Below, in pieces: positions 42,441 through 52,191 of a DNA stretch of 64,000 nt; position 1 is the first letter of the stretch; every line of letters begins with the position of its first letter. The notes under the pieces were generated by a model. It was not told where the DNA came from and did no database searches. It was given only the letters and a program-made list of their open reading frames with translations. The position numbers and the translations under genes were made by a program. The stretch spans positions 1 to 64,000 of the forward strand of contig JBBQZP010000020.1 in assembly GCA_038207585.1 (NCBI GenBank), written 5' to 3'. This DNA is from JBBQZP01 sp038207585 (lineage in GTDB: Bacteria; Pseudomonadota; Alphaproteobacteria; Rhodobacterales; Rhodobacteraceae).

Positions 42441-45339
42441 GGAGTTTCACCCCTTCCCTGTCATGGAACACCGGGTCCACCACCTCGCACAGCACGTCAA
42501 TGTCGCGCAGATGGTCGACCAGCCGCACGGTTTCGCCCAGTCTTGCGCGCCCGTTGCGCAAAAAGCCAAGGCCGATATGCGCATCCAGCGTCGGCGAATA
42601 CCCGACCGAGGTGACATAGCCCTGATCATTCTCGCGCATCGCGGCCTCACCCTTGATAAACAGATGCGCGCCGGATGTGATCTTGGTTTCCGCACGCAGA
42701 CCAACCAGTTGATCGCGCTCTGCCCCCAGCAAGCCGGGCCGCAAGGCAGCACCCTTCCCGATGCAGTCTTTCTTGGCGGAGATCATCTTTTCCATGCCGA
42801 TATCAAACGCCGTCACCCGGCCGTGAATCTCGGCATGGGTGATGAAACCCTTTTCGATCCGAAGGATGTTCAGCGCCTCCATCCCGTAGGGCCCGCCGCC
42901 CAGCGTTGCCGCGCGAGCGATCAGATCGCGGAACAGCGCCTCGCCATAGCGCGCGGGCACCGCCAATTCATACCCCGCCTCGCCCGAGAACGAGATGCGG
43001 AAAAGCCGCCCCTCAACCCCCTGCACCGTCACCGGAGCCACGCCCATGAAGGGCAATTCGGGCAAGGCCAGCGAATCCAGCAGCACGCGCGCCTTCGGGC
43101 CTGCAATCGCGAATTGCGCCCAGTTTTCGGTAACCGAGATGAAGCGCAGGTCATACCCAGCGCAATGCGCCTGATGCACCCAATCCAGATGCCGCATGAC
43201 CAGACCCGCCGCAGCGGTGGTCGTGGTCATCACAAAGTGGTTTTCACCCAACCGTGCAGTCGTGCCGTCATCCAGAACATGCCCGTCTTCGCGCAGCATC
43301 AGCCCGTAGCGGACCTTGCCGACAGGCAGCGTGGAAAACGTGTTGGTATAGACAAAATCCAGAAACTTCGCCGCATCCGCACCCTGAATGTCGATCTTGC
43401 CCAAGGTCGACACATCGGCGATGCCGACAGCGCTGCGCACCATGCCAACCTCGCGGTTGCACGCCTCAAGCCAGGTTGCCTCACCGGGTTGCGGGAAATA
43501 GCTGGGGCGATACCAGAGCCCCGCTTCAACCATCGGCGCATGGCGTTCCACCGACGCCGCGTGCGAAGTCAGAAACCGTTGCGGCGCAAACCCCTTGCCC
43601 CGCGCGGCACCCCCGATAGCAGCGATCGAGGTTGGCACATAAGGCGGGCGGAAGGTCGTGGTCCCGGTTTCGGGGATGCCCCGCCCGGTCACATCGGCCA
43701 GAACGGCCAGCGCCACCACATTGGAATTCTTGCCCTGATCGGGCGCCATGCCTTGGGTCGTGTAACGCTTCATGTGTTCAACGGATTTGAAGTTTTCCTG
43801 CGCAGAAAGGGCGACATCCTTGACGGTCACATCATTGGCGAAATCAATCCATGCCCGCCCCTTGCCCGGCACCGCCCAAAGCGGCGTCAGACGGTAAGGC
43901 GCATCTTCCGCCTCGGGCAGTTTTGCGGCCTTTGCCTTGCGGCCCAAAGCATCCAGCGCTGCCAAAGCCGCCTTCTGCCCCGCTGCGAGACAAGCCGCAG
44001 TCGAGAAACTCCCCTCGGCCGCACCCGCAGGCGTCATCCCCGGAATGGCATCCTTTGCGGGCACAAACGCCGCGATATCGTCACGCCACACTGGCCGCCC
44101 GTTCATGTGGCAGGTCAGGTGCAGCGTCGGGTTCCAACCGCCCGACACGCCAAGGCAGTCGGTCGCAATCCGCACCTCGCCGCCCGCGTGGGAAATGGTG
44201 ATTTCTTCCAGACCCTTGCGGCCCTTAGTTCCCACAACCTGTGCGCCGGTGTAAACCCGGCAATCCTCGGCTTCATCCGCGCCATCGCGGCTGTCGATGA
44301 TCGCCGCGACCTCAACCCCTGCCGCCATCAAATCGCGCGCCGTGCGCCTTGCGTCGTCATTGTTGGCGAAGATCGTTATGTTTTTGCCGGGTACCACGCC
44401 GTAACGGTGCAGATAGCTGCGGATCGCGCTCGCCGTCATAATTCCCGGACGATCGTTGTTTTCAAACGCCACGGTCCGCTCTAAAGCACCCGAGGCAAGC
44501 ACGGCCCGAGCCGCCGAGATCCGCCAGAAACATTCGCGCGGCAGATCGGGATGCACGGGCAGATGCAGCCCCACCCGCTCCATCGCGCCGAACGTTCCGT
44601 TGTCGTAAGCCCCTGTTACAGTGGTGCGCGACATCAGCCGCACGTTGGGCATGGATGCCAGTTCCGCCAGCACGCCCGCCGCCCAATCGCGGCCCGTAAC
44701 GTCGCCGATGCTCAGGCGTTCTGACAACAACCGCCCGCCCATCCGCGCATCTTCGTCGGCCAGAATGACATCCGCCCCGGCGCGCGCCGCCGTCAGCGCC
44801 GCCATCAGACCCGTGGGGCCAGCCCCGATAACCAGCAGATCGCAGAACGCAAAGGCCTGTTCATAGGGTGCTGTGTCATGCTTGCCCGACAGCCGGCCAA
44901 GCCCCGCAGCACGGCGGATCATCGGCTCATAAAGCCCCTCCCAAAACGCGCGCGGCCACATGAAGGTCTTGTAATAGAATCCGGCACTCAGAAAGGGTGC
45001 TGCAAGGTCGTTGACCGACAGAAGATCATATTTCAGGCTGGGCCAGCGGTTCTGGCTTTGCGCGCTCAACCCTTCGAAAATCTCCTGCACCGTGGCGCGG
45101 ATGTTGGGTGTTTGCTGGCCGTCTTCCAGAACCTCGACCAGCGCATTCGGCTCTTCTGACCCCGCGGTCAGCACGCCGCGCGGGCGGTGGTATTTGAAGC
45201 TGCGCCCGACCATGCGCACGCCATTCGCCATCAGCGCCGACGACAGCGTATCGCCCTTGAACCCCACATAGTCGCGCCCATCGAACCGGAACCCGACCGG
45301 CGAGGCGAGGTCGATCAGGCCATGACCATCAATCCTCAT
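42433..45339 (-). CDS. soxA: Sarcosine oxidase alpha subunit
   Basis: A 968-aa subunit. The N-terminal ferredoxin-like part is followed by an NAD-binding domain (VIGAGPTGLMAALTAARAGAD) and a C-terminal folate-binding aminomethyltransferase-like domain (ISFSGEAGYELAVPA, GMEALNILRIEKGFI). It houses the NAD and folate sites of the complex. The ATG overlaps soxD by four bases. Length normal. Confidence 0.97.
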   Translation of the reverse strand: MRIDGHGLIDLASPVGFRFDGRDYVGFKGDTLSSALMANGVRMVGRSFKYHRPRGVLTAGSEEPNALVEVLEDGQQTPNIRATVQEIFEGLSAQSQNRWPSLKYDLLSVNDLAAPFLSAGFYYKTFMWPRAFWEGLYEPMIRRAAGLGRLSGKHDTAPYEQAFAFCDLLVIGAGPTGLMAALTAARAGADVILADEDARMGGRLLSERLSIGDVTGRDWAAGVLAELASMPNVRLMSRTTVTGAYDNGTFGAMERVGLHLPVHPDLPRECFWRISAARAVLASGALERTVAFENNDRPGIMTASAIRSYLHRYGVVPGKNITIFANNDDARRTARDLMAAGVEVAAIIDSRDGADEAEDCRVYTGAQVVGTKGRKGLEEITISHAGGEVRIATDCLGVSGGWNPTLHLTCHMNGRPVWRDDIAAFVPAKDAIPGMTPAGAAEGSFSTAACLAAGQKAALAALDALGRKAKAAKLPEAEDAPYRLTPLWAVPGKGRAWIDFANDVTVKDVALSAQENFKSVEHMKRYTTQGMAPDQGKNSNVVALAVLADVTGRGIPETGTTTFRPPYVPTSIAAIGGAARGKGFAPQRFLTSHAASVERHAPMVEAGLWYRPSYFPQPGEATWLEACNREVGMVRSAVGIADVSTLGKIDIQGADAAKFLDFVYTNTFSTLPVGKVRYGLMLREDGHVLDDGTTARLGENHFVMTTTTAAAGLVMRHLDWVHQAHCAGYDLRFISVTENWAQFAIAGPKARVLLDSLALPELPFMGVAPVTVQGVEGRLFRISFSGEAGYELAVPARYGEALFRDLIARAATLGGGPYGMEALNILRIEKGFITHAEIHGRVTAFDIGMEKMISAKKDCIGKGAALRPGLLGAERDQLVGLRAETKITSGAHLFIKGEAAMRENDQGYVTSVGYSPTLDAHIGLGFLRNGRARLGETVRLVDHLRDIDVLCEVVDPVFHDREGVKLRG

Positions 45340-45605
45340 GCCTTGGTCCCCTTCAGATCAGCCACCAGTTCGACCGTGCCAATCGCGTGGGTCACGGTGT
45401 TGCGGTGAATGCGCAACCACTGCGCGCAGCCGGTTTCGTGATACCACAGATCCACCGTTTCCCCCGCCGGATTATCGCGCAGATGCAGGTAGTTATCCCA
45501 GCCCGGCGCGTCATCGGTGGCGGGTCGGGTCAGATAATCTTCGGCCCCCATATAGAAAAACTCACGCCGGTCGCGGGGGCCACAAAGGGGACAGGTGATG
45601 CGCAT
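45336..45605 (-). CDS. soxD: Sarcosine oxidase delta subunit
   Basis: An 89-aa zinc-binding subunit with MRITCPLCGPRDRREF at the N-terminus (Cys pair), and GCAQWLRIHRNTVTHAI, the family's conserved end. It overlaps soxA by four bases. The gene directly upstream is an unrelated secreted protein rather than soxB. Confidence 0.96.
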   Translation of the reverse strand: MRITCPLCGPRDRREFFYMGAEDYLTRPATDDAPGWDNYLHLRDNPAGETVDLWYHETGCAQWLRIHRNTVTHAIGTVELVADLKGTKA

Positions 45606-46115
45606 TTATGGGGCCTCGCAGTCTTGGAGGGTGTTGATTTCAAAATCAAATAAGGAGAATCGTTCCAGGCCCAAACTCAATTCATCCTGCTTCTCGACCT
45701 TGCGAAGCGCTGTCAAGGCAACACGGAGTGAGCCACCGGCTTGCAGGAAGTCTGAGTAGGCCCCCGCACAAGCAATTTTGCGAACCGCCAGTTCAAACTC
45801 AGAGACCGCACTCTCCAAAGTCTTATCCACGCCGTTGCTGCTGGCTTCCAGATCGTCAACCAATCCATCATACACTAGCCACACTCCAACTTGGGGCCTG
45901 CCAGAAGCAGACACCGATATTGAAGGGCGATTACTTACAAAAACGCCAAGTGTCCCGAAGCTGTCCTCGAAGCGGAAATGGACTGCGCAGCCATAAAGTA
46001 TGGGTGTTGAGCCGTATGATAGTTCAGACGAACGTCGGAAACAAACCTCGGCACTTGCCAAAGCCGGAAGGAGGCTGAACCAGAACGCTGTTGCAGTAAG
46101 GACAGTGATGCGCAT
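45606..46115 (-). CDS. Exported hypothetical protein inserted in the sarcosine oxidase operon
   Basis: A 169-aa protein with a signal peptide (MRITVLTATAFWFSLLPALA). The mature part has three Cys and no known motif. It lies between soxB and soxD, where most relatives have soxB directly followed by soxD, and its stop abuts the soxD start. Base use is less GC-rich than in the sox genes, suggesting a later arrival. Function unknown. Confidence 0.7.
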   Translation of the reverse strand: MRITVLTATAFWFSLLPALASAEVCFRRSSELSYGSTPILYGCAVHFRFEDSFGTLGVFVSNRPSISVSASGRPQVGVWLVYDGLVDDLEASSNGVDKTLESAVSEFELAVRKIACAGAYSDFLQAGGSLRVALTALRKVEKQDELSLGLERFSLFDFEINTLQDCEAP

Positions 46116-46122
46116 CAAACCC

Positions 46123-47373
46123 TCAATGCAGATTATGCTGGCTGCCGGTGCCTTCTTCGTCCAGCAGGTGCCCGGTGGCAAAGCGGTTCAGGCGGAAGCG
46201 GCGGGCGACGGGGTGGGACTCTCCGGTCGCCATCAGATGTGCCATGCACCAGCCCGAGGCCGGCACAGCCTTGAACCCGCCGTAGTTCCAGCCGCAGTCG
46301 ATGAACAGTCCCTCGACATGGGTCTTGTCGATGATCGGGCTGCCGTCGGGTGTCATGTCCATGATCCCGCCCCAACTGCGCAGCATCTTGGCGCGCCCGA
46401 TCATCGGCATCAGGGTCATTCCCGCCTCCAGCACATGCTCCAGCATCGGCAGGTTCCCGCGACTGGCGTAAGAGGTATAGAAATCCAGATCGCCGCCGAA
46501 CACCAACCCGCCCTTGTCGGACTGGCTGATATAGAAATGCCCCATGCCAAAGCTGACCACATGGTTGATCACGGGCTTCAGCCCTTCGGACACAAACGCC
46601 TGCAGGATGTGGCTTTCAACGGGCAGGCGCATGCCCGCCATCGCCGCCACCTGCCCCGACCGCCCCGCCACGATGATCGCCACCTTCTTGGCGCGGATCG
46701 GCCCGCGCGTCGTCTGCACGCCCTTGACGACACCGTTCACGATGTCGATGCCCGTGACCTCGCAGTTCTGCAAAAGGTCAACGCCGCGCTGATCGGCGCC
46801 GCGCGCATAGCCCCAGGCCACCGCATCATGCCGCGCGGTGCCACCCCGGCGATGCAGCAGACCGCCATAAATCGGAAAGCGCGTCTGCTCGAAATCCAGA
46901 TAGGGCAGATGCTTGCGCACGCCCTCGCGGTCCAAGAGTTCCGCGTCATCGCCCTGATTTATCATCGAATTGCCGCGCCGCACAAAGGCATCGCGCTGCC
47001 CGTCGGAATGGAACAGGTTGATCAGCCCGCGCTGGCTGTGCATCACGTTGTAGTTGAGTTCGGCCTCCATCCCTTCCCACAATTTCAGGGAATGGCTGTA
47101 GAATTCCGAGTTGCCGGGCAGGTTGTAGTTGGCGCGCACAATGGTCGTGTTGCGGCCGATGTTGCCCGACCCGATGTGACCCTTTTCCAGCACGGCGATA
47201 TTGGTCAGGCCGTGATTCTTGGCCAGATAAAACGCCGTCGACAACCCATGCCCGCCGCCGCCGATGACAATCGCATCGTATTCGGCCTTGGGTTCAGGGT
47301 CGCGCCAGGCCTTGGTCCAGCCCTTGTTGCCAAACAGCCCCTCGGTGATGACTTTCAGCCCGGAATACCGCAT
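46123..47373 (-). CDS. soxB: Sarcosine oxidase beta subunit
   Basis: A 416-aa subunit carrying the FAD and covalent FMN that oxidise sarcosine. The FAD motif is DAIVIGGGGHGLSTAFYLA, and family-specific sequence includes LEKGHIGSGNIGRNTTIVRA and the C-terminal CGWNYGGFKAVPASG. The ATG at 47373 gives the usual N-terminus MRYSGLKVI. It is the first sox gene; glutamate dehydrogenase lies upstream on the same strand. Confidence 0.97.
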   Translation of the reverse strand: MRYSGLKVITEGLFGNKGWTKAWRDPEPKAEYDAIVIGGGGHGLSTAFYLAKNHGLTNIAVLEKGHIGSGNIGRNTTIVRANYNLPGNSEFYSHSLKLWEGMEAELNYNVMHSQRGLINLFHSDGQRDAFVRRGNSMINQGDDAELLDREGVRKHLPYLDFEQTRFPIYGGLLHRRGGTARHDAVAWGYARGADQRGVDLLQNCEVTGIDIVNGVVKGVQTTRGPIRAKKVAIIVAGRSGQVAAMAGMRLPVESHILQAFVSEGLKPVINHVVSFGMGHFYISQSDKGGLVFGGDLDFYTSYASRGNLPMLEHVLEAGMTLMPMIGRAKMLRSWGGIMDMTPDGSPIIDKTHVEGLFIDCGWNYGGFKAVPASGWCMAHLMATGESHPVARRFRLNRFATGHLLDEEGTGSQHNLH

Positions 47374-47526
47374 CGTTTGTCCTCGCGTCTTTCCCCAGAG
47401 TAAAAAGGGTTTCTTGGCGATACACAATCCCCCGCCGCGCCGCAAACTGCTTTTCCGGCTGCGACATTTGGCGTCGGGAACGGCGGATCAAGCCGTCCAA
47501 AGCCATGAAGGACCGAAGAGCGGCCT

Positions 47527-48957
47527 CTAAAGCCCCTTGGTCTGATAGGTCGAGGCAACCCGGCCGATGGACACAAGGTATGCCGCAACCCGCAAGTCTT
47601 CCACATCCTCGCGGCCGTGCCACACCTCGCGCATCGCCTGATAGGCCCCGCGCATCGTATCATCCAGACCCGAGCGTACCAGTTCCAACTCGCCTGCGCC
47701 GCGCAGATACTTGTCCTTAAATCCCGGCGACAGGGTCCAACCCAGTTGCTGATCCGCCGACAGACGCTCCAACTCGTGCACCAGCAGATCGTGACGTGCC
47801 TCTTCGGCGCGGCGCTGCATGCGGCCAAAGCGGATATGGCTCAGGTTCTTGACCCATTCGAAATAGGAAACCGTCACACCACCCGCATTGGCATACATGT
47901 CGGGCACGATCACCGTGCCTTTCGCGCGCAGAATCTCATCGGCGCCAAAGGTCACCGGGCCATTCGCCGCCTCGATGATCAGGGGCGCCTGAATGCGCGC
48001 GGCGTTGGATTTGTTGATCGTGCCTTCCATCGCGGCGGGGATCAGAATATCGCAGGCCTCTTCCAGAACCGCTGAACCCGCCTCGGTGAAACTGCCCGAG
48101 GGGTAACCCTTGATCGTGCCGTGCTTCTTGATCCACTGATACAGTTCTTCGATGTTGATGCCACCCGCATCCGTCACCGCGCCGTCGCGTTCGATGACGC
48201 CGATGACCTTGCAACCGTCTTCCTCGCTCAGGAATTTGGCGGCGTGATAGCCCACATTGCCCAGCCCCTGCACGATCACCCGCTTGCCATCCAGCCCGCC
48301 CGACAGGCCTGCCTTGGCCACATCCTCGGGATAACGGAACATCTCGCGAAGCGCGTATTGCACGCCGCGCCCGGTCGCCTCAACCCGGCCCTGAATACCG
48401 CCCGCATGGGGTGGTTTGCCGGTGACGCAGGCCTTGGAGTTGATGTCGGTAGTGTTCATCCGCGCATACTGATCGGCGATCCACGCCATTTCCCGCTCGC
48501 CCGTGCCCATGTCGGGGGCGGGGACGTTCTGCGCCGGGTGGATCAGGTCACGCTTGATCAGCTCATAGGCGAAGCGGCGGGTGATCAGCTCCAGCTCATG
48601 CGCGTCCCAGGCGCGGGGGTCGATGCACAGGCCACCCTTCGAGCCGCCAAAGGGGGTTTCGACCAGCGCGCATTTGTATGTCATCAGCGCCGCCAACGCC
48701 TCAACCTCGTCCTGATTGACGGACAGCGCATAGCGGATGCCGCCCTTGACCGGTTCCATATGTTCGGAATGGACCGAGCGATATCCGGTGAACGTTTCGA
48801 TCTTGCCGCGCAGGCGCACGCCAAAGCGCACGGTGTAGGTCGAATTGCAGACGCGGATCTTCTGCTCCAACCCCGGGCTCATATCCATCAGCGACACGGC
48901 GCGGTTGAACATAAGATCGACGGATTCGCGAAAACTGACTTCACCGGTGGCGTGCAT
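47527..48957 (-). CDS. gdhA: Glutamate dehydrogenase (Glu/Leu/Phe/Val family)
   Basis: Interconverts glutamate and 2-oxoglutarate with NAD(P). The 476-aa protein has PVKGGIRYALSV with the substrate lysine, the catalytic GGSKGGLCIDPRAW, and the coenzyme-binding VQGLGNVGYHAA with the GxGxxG pattern. The C-terminal tail (SADQQLGWTL…) is typical of the larger alphaproteobacterial enzyme. Coenzyme specificity cannot be told by eye. Confidence 0.93.
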   Translation of the reverse strand: MHATGEVSFRESVDLMFNRAVSLMDMSPGLEQKIRVCNSTYTVRFGVRLRGKIETFTGYRSVHSEHMEPVKGGIRYALSVNQDEVEALAALMTYKCALVETPFGGSKGGLCIDPRAWDAHELELITRRFAYELIKRDLIHPAQNVPAPDMGTGEREMAWIADQYARMNTTDINSKACVTGKPPHAGGIQGRVEATGRGVQYALREMFRYPEDVAKAGLSGGLDGKRVIVQGLGNVGYHAAKFLSEEDGCKVIGVIERDGAVTDAGGINIEELYQWIKKHGTIKGYPSGSFTEAGSAVLEEACDILIPAAMEGTINKSNAARIQAPLIIEAANGPVTFGADEILRAKGTVIVPDMYANAGGVTVSYFEWVKNLSHIRFGRMQRRAEEARHDLLVHELERLSADQQLGWTLSPGFKDKYLRGAGELELVRSGLDDTMRGAYQAMREVWHGREDVEDLRVAAYLVSIGRVASTYQTKGL

Positions 48958-49328
48958 GGGGTCCCTCCCGTATCGGGGTGGCGTGGCGCCTGCCCCTGCA
49001 ATTGCGCCTGACCCTAGCCCGGGAATGTGAATTTTGCATCACGAAAAGTGGCAATTTGATGTCACAACCGGTTGGGCGGAGCGATTCGTACGGTTTGCGC
49101 AAACGCCTGCCGCTGCCATGCCAACGCCTTATTCAGTTCAGAAAATCATCAATTTTCCGCTCTTTTGCGAAACAATCCCGACTAGGCCGGATGAGTGTTT
49201 CTGGGGTTGTCTAATTTCGAACACTTTTCAGATTTTTTGCCACATTTTCGCCGCAACTTCGATGCTTCTCTTCCGCAATTGCATTGGTGGGGGCGCCGGC
49301 AATTGGCCGGATGTTTTGAAGGGTTGAT
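48958..49328. other. Gene-free intergenic region with divergent promoters
   Basis: 371 bases between gdhA and the first TadG-like gene. No convincing coding frame, tRNA or long repeat is seen. The stretch 49130-49260 is AT-rich and T-tract-rich, so it probably holds the promoter of the vWA/TadE genes. Confidence 0.5.
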
Positions 49329-50804
49329 GTGGTGATGATGACGAACGGCTCCCCCCGTCCCGCGCCACTTGGTGCCGCAAAGACTTGTTCGCGGCTCCGG
49401 GGACTGAGCGTATTCCGGCGTGACGAATCTGGCGCGATGGTCATCTTTACGCTGGTCTGCTTCATGCTGATGCTGCTGATCGGCGGTATCGCGGTTGACC
49501 TGATGCGCTATGAACGTGCCCGCACCAAGCTGCAGGGAACGATGGACCGGGCCGTTCTGGCCGCAGCCAGCCTCAGGCAGCAGCGCAACCCCAATCTGGT
49601 GGTGCAGGATTACTTTGCCAAAGCGGGTCTCGCAGACCGGCTGACGGGGTGGACCTCGGTCTCGGAACTTGGGCTGCGTGACGTCAGCGCGACGGCGCAG
49701 GAGAATCTGCCCACGTTCTTTATGCATAGCCTTGGCATCAACACGCTGGAGGCCAACATCGCTGCCCGCGCTGTTGAAAGCGTGACTCCGATCGAGATTT
49801 CGATGGTTCTGGATATCTCGGGCTCGATGCGGTTCAACAACAAGATCGGCGAATTGCGCAAGGCCGCGAAGAACTTCTTCAAGATCGTGCTGGACGGCGA
49901 ACAGGCCGATACGACCTCAATCAACATCGTGCCCTATGCGGGGCAAGTGAATGTCGGCCCGCTTTTGTTCAGCCGCTATGGCGGGGTGCGCAACCAGACC
50001 TTCTCATCTTGCCTGGAGTTGCAGCCGGCCGATTATCTGACAGCGGCGGAACCAACCTTTGGTCTGGCGCAGGTGCCACATTTCATGAAGTGGGCGATTG
50101 ATCTTGCGACGATGAACTGGGGCTGGTGCCCGACCGACAACAGCGCGATCCTTCTGGCGCAGAATGACCGTGGCGTGCTGGACGGCTTTATCGATGGTGT
50201 GCGCCTGCATGACGGCACCGGCACGATGACCGGCGTGAAATACGGCGTGATGTTGCTGAACCCGGCGACTCGGCCAAGTTTTGCCGCGCTGTCGGGCAAC
50301 GGGGTGGCACCGCAGTTTGCCGACCGTCCGCTGCAATGGCCCAACACGCCCAATGCCGAGGTTACGAAATACATGATCGTCATGACGGATGGCGAGATCA
50401 CCGACCAGTTCCGCCCCAAGCGGACCGGCGTGGCCGATGCTGACGCCGATGCGCTGGACAACGAAACCTACAACGGCGTGGCAGACCCTGACACCGTCGA
50501 CGGCACCGATTTCGATCTGTGGAACCGCACCACCGAAGCCGACCTGATGCCAAGCAGCCTGAACTCCATTCAGGTGACCAGCCGCGCCACCAACCTTGCC
50601 AACTTTTACCGCCAATGCAATCTGGCCAAGGCGAATGGCGTGGTCGTCTATACCGTCGCGTTTGAAACCTCGGTCACGGCGCAGCAGGAAATGGCCAATT
50701 GTTCGTCCGGGCCGGGATACCACCTGAATGCCACAGGAACGCAGATCAACTCGGCGTTTGAAGAAATCGCGCGCCGCATCCGCCCGCTTCGGTTGACCCA
50801 ATGA
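49329..50804 (+). CDS. TadG-like vWA protein, module copy 1
   Basis: A 491-aa protein with an N-terminal TadG-like membrane segment (AMVIFTLVCFMLMLLIGGIA) after a charged RRDESG, then a von Willebrand A domain whose MIDAS starts MVLDISGSM and continues with IVMTDGE. Similar proteins lie in Flp/Tad pilus or other surface assembly loci. The second copy at 52192 shares the same layout and the end RLTQ. Start is GTG 49329, or ATG 49335. The stop overlaps the next ATG (ATGA). Confidence 0.85.
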   Translation: MVMMTNGSPRPAPLGAAKTCSRLRGLSVFRRDESGAMVIFTLVCFMLMLLIGGIAVDLMRYERARTKLQGTMDRAVLAAASLRQQRNPNLVVQDYFAKAGLADRLTGWTSVSELGLRDVSATAQENLPTFFMHSLGINTLEANIAARAVESVTPIEISMVLDISGSMRFNNKIGELRKAAKNFFKIVLDGEQADTTSINIVPYAGQVNVGPLLFSRYGGVRNQTFSSCLELQPADYLTAAEPTFGLAQVPHFMKWAIDLATMNWGWCPTDNSAILLAQNDRGVLDGFIDGVRLHDGTGTMTGVKYGVMLLNPATRPSFAALSGNGVAPQFADRPLQWPNTPNAEVTKYMIVMTDGEITDQFRPKRTGVADADADALDNETYNGVADPDTVDGTDFDLWNRTTEADLMPSSLNSIQVTSRATNLANFYRQCNLAKANGVVVYTVAFETSVTAQQEMANCSSGPGYHLNATGTQINSAFEEIARRIRPLRLTQ

Positions 50805-51331
50805 CCCGGGTTCGCACAGCACTGGCGCGCTGGCTGCGCCGCGACGACGGCACCGCCACGATCGAATTCATGGTATGTTTCCCCATCGTGCTGTTCCTTT
50901 TGTTCGCAGCGATTGAATCGAGCATGTACATGGCCCGCTATGTCATGCTGGACCGCGCGCTTGACATGACGGTGCGCGAGTTGCGGCTGGGCATCCTGAC
51001 CCCGCCCGACCTTGCCACGATCAAGAAATCGGTCTGCAGCCGCACGCTGATCATTTCTGATTGCGCAAATGTCCTCAGCGTTCAGCTGGAGCCTGTGGCG
51101 CTGGGCAGCTACAACTTTCCCAACGGCCCGACAGACTGCATCGACCGCAGCGCGCCCTTGTCACCGCCGCAAGAGCCTTCGTTCGGCGTGCAGAACCAGC
51201 TTATGACGATCCGCGCCTGTGTGACCGTGGATGCGCTGTTCCCGACAACCGGGCTGACGCTGCGCATGTCACAGGCGCCGGACAATTCATATTTCATCGT
51301 GGCCGCCTCCGGCTTTGTGAACGAACCTTGA
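50801..51331 (+). CDS. TadE-like pseudopilin, copy 1
   Basis: A 176-aa TadE-family protein with RRDDGTATIEFMVCFPIVLF, the TadE-type N-terminal signal (Glu after the helix start), and the FPTTGLTLRM end shared with 53883. It is coupled to the vWA gene by an ATGA overlap. TadE proteins are minor pilins of the Flp system; no tad secretion genes are present in the window. Confidence 0.83.
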   Translation: MTRVRTALARWLRRDDGTATIEFMVCFPIVLFLLFAAIESSMYMARYVMLDRALDMTVRELRLGILTPPDLATIKKSVCSRTLIISDCANVLSVQLEPVALGSYNFPNGPTDCIDRSAPLSPPQEPSFGVQNQLMTIRACVTVDALFPTTGLTLRMSQAPDNSYFIVAASGFVNEP

Positions 51332-51340
51332 GCGAGAGTG

Positions 51341-51940
51341 ATGATGACCCCTGTATCAACTGCGCTTAAAACCTTGATGCGGCGTTTTCGCCAGCGTGAA
51401 GACGGCACGGTATTGACCGAATTCGTGATCGTGCTGCCCCTGTTGATCTGGGCCTGGGCCGCGTTGTTCGGCTATTGGGATGCCTATTCCGCCTCGAACC
51501 GGATGCAGAAGGCCACGTTGAACGTGGCAGACGCGCTGTCGCGTTCGGCGGGGGCGGTGGATGCGCCGACGCTGAACGGCATGAAGGCGTTTTTCGATTT
51601 CATGAACCGCACCGGTGATCCGTCGCAGCTTCGGTTTACCAACATCCAGTGGACCGATACCGACAACAGCTACAAGGTTCTCTGGTCGTATTCGCCCGGC
51701 GGGCAGATGTCGCCGCTGACCGATGCCGATCTGGTGACGATGCAGGCGCAGATCCCGGACCTTGTCGATCTGGAAACGCTTTTGATCGTCGAGTCGAAGG
51801 TAGAGTATCGCGCGCCACTGACTGCATCCTCAATCGGCGGGCTGCTTTACGGGTTGGGTGACAGAAATCTTTCGGAATTTGTGGCAACGCGTCCCCGATT
51901 CATGCTGAACGTGTGCTTTTCCGGCGTTCCCTGCAGCTGA
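51341..51940 (+). CDS. Second TadE-like pseudopilin, copy 1
   Basis: A 199-aa protein with RQREDGTVLTEFVIVLPLLIW, a TadE-like N-terminal helix. Sequences FGYWDAYSASNRMQKATLNV and the end VTRPR-like FVATRPRFMLNV are shared with the copy at 54425. Start may be ATG 51341 or 51344. It closes the first three-gene module. Confidence 0.82.
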   Translation: MMTPVSTALKTLMRRFRQREDGTVLTEFVIVLPLLIWAWAALFGYWDAYSASNRMQKATLNVADALSRSAGAVDAPTLNGMKAFFDFMNRTGDPSQLRFTNIQWTDTDNSYKVLWSYSPGGQMSPLTDADLVTMQAQIPDLVDLETLLIVESKVEYRAPLTASSIGGLLYGLGDRNLSEFVATRPRFMLNVCFSGVPCS

Positions 51941-52191
51941 TGCGTTCAATCTGTCCATGCGGCCGATAGAAGGTGCGCCAAGGGAAGTTTTTCCCTGATC
52001 ATCGGCTCAAATGCCGGATTAAATGCATGATTCGGACACATTTCCGCCCCAAGCCGTCGGTTAATTGAACGATGGAAGTGGGAGTCCGTCTGCCGGGCTC
52101 GGCTGCTGATAGCTTTTGAAACCGGTCAAGGCCCGGTGAGGGGATGAGTGTCATGGAAGACGTGCGGAACGTTGACGGACGGGGAAATTCT

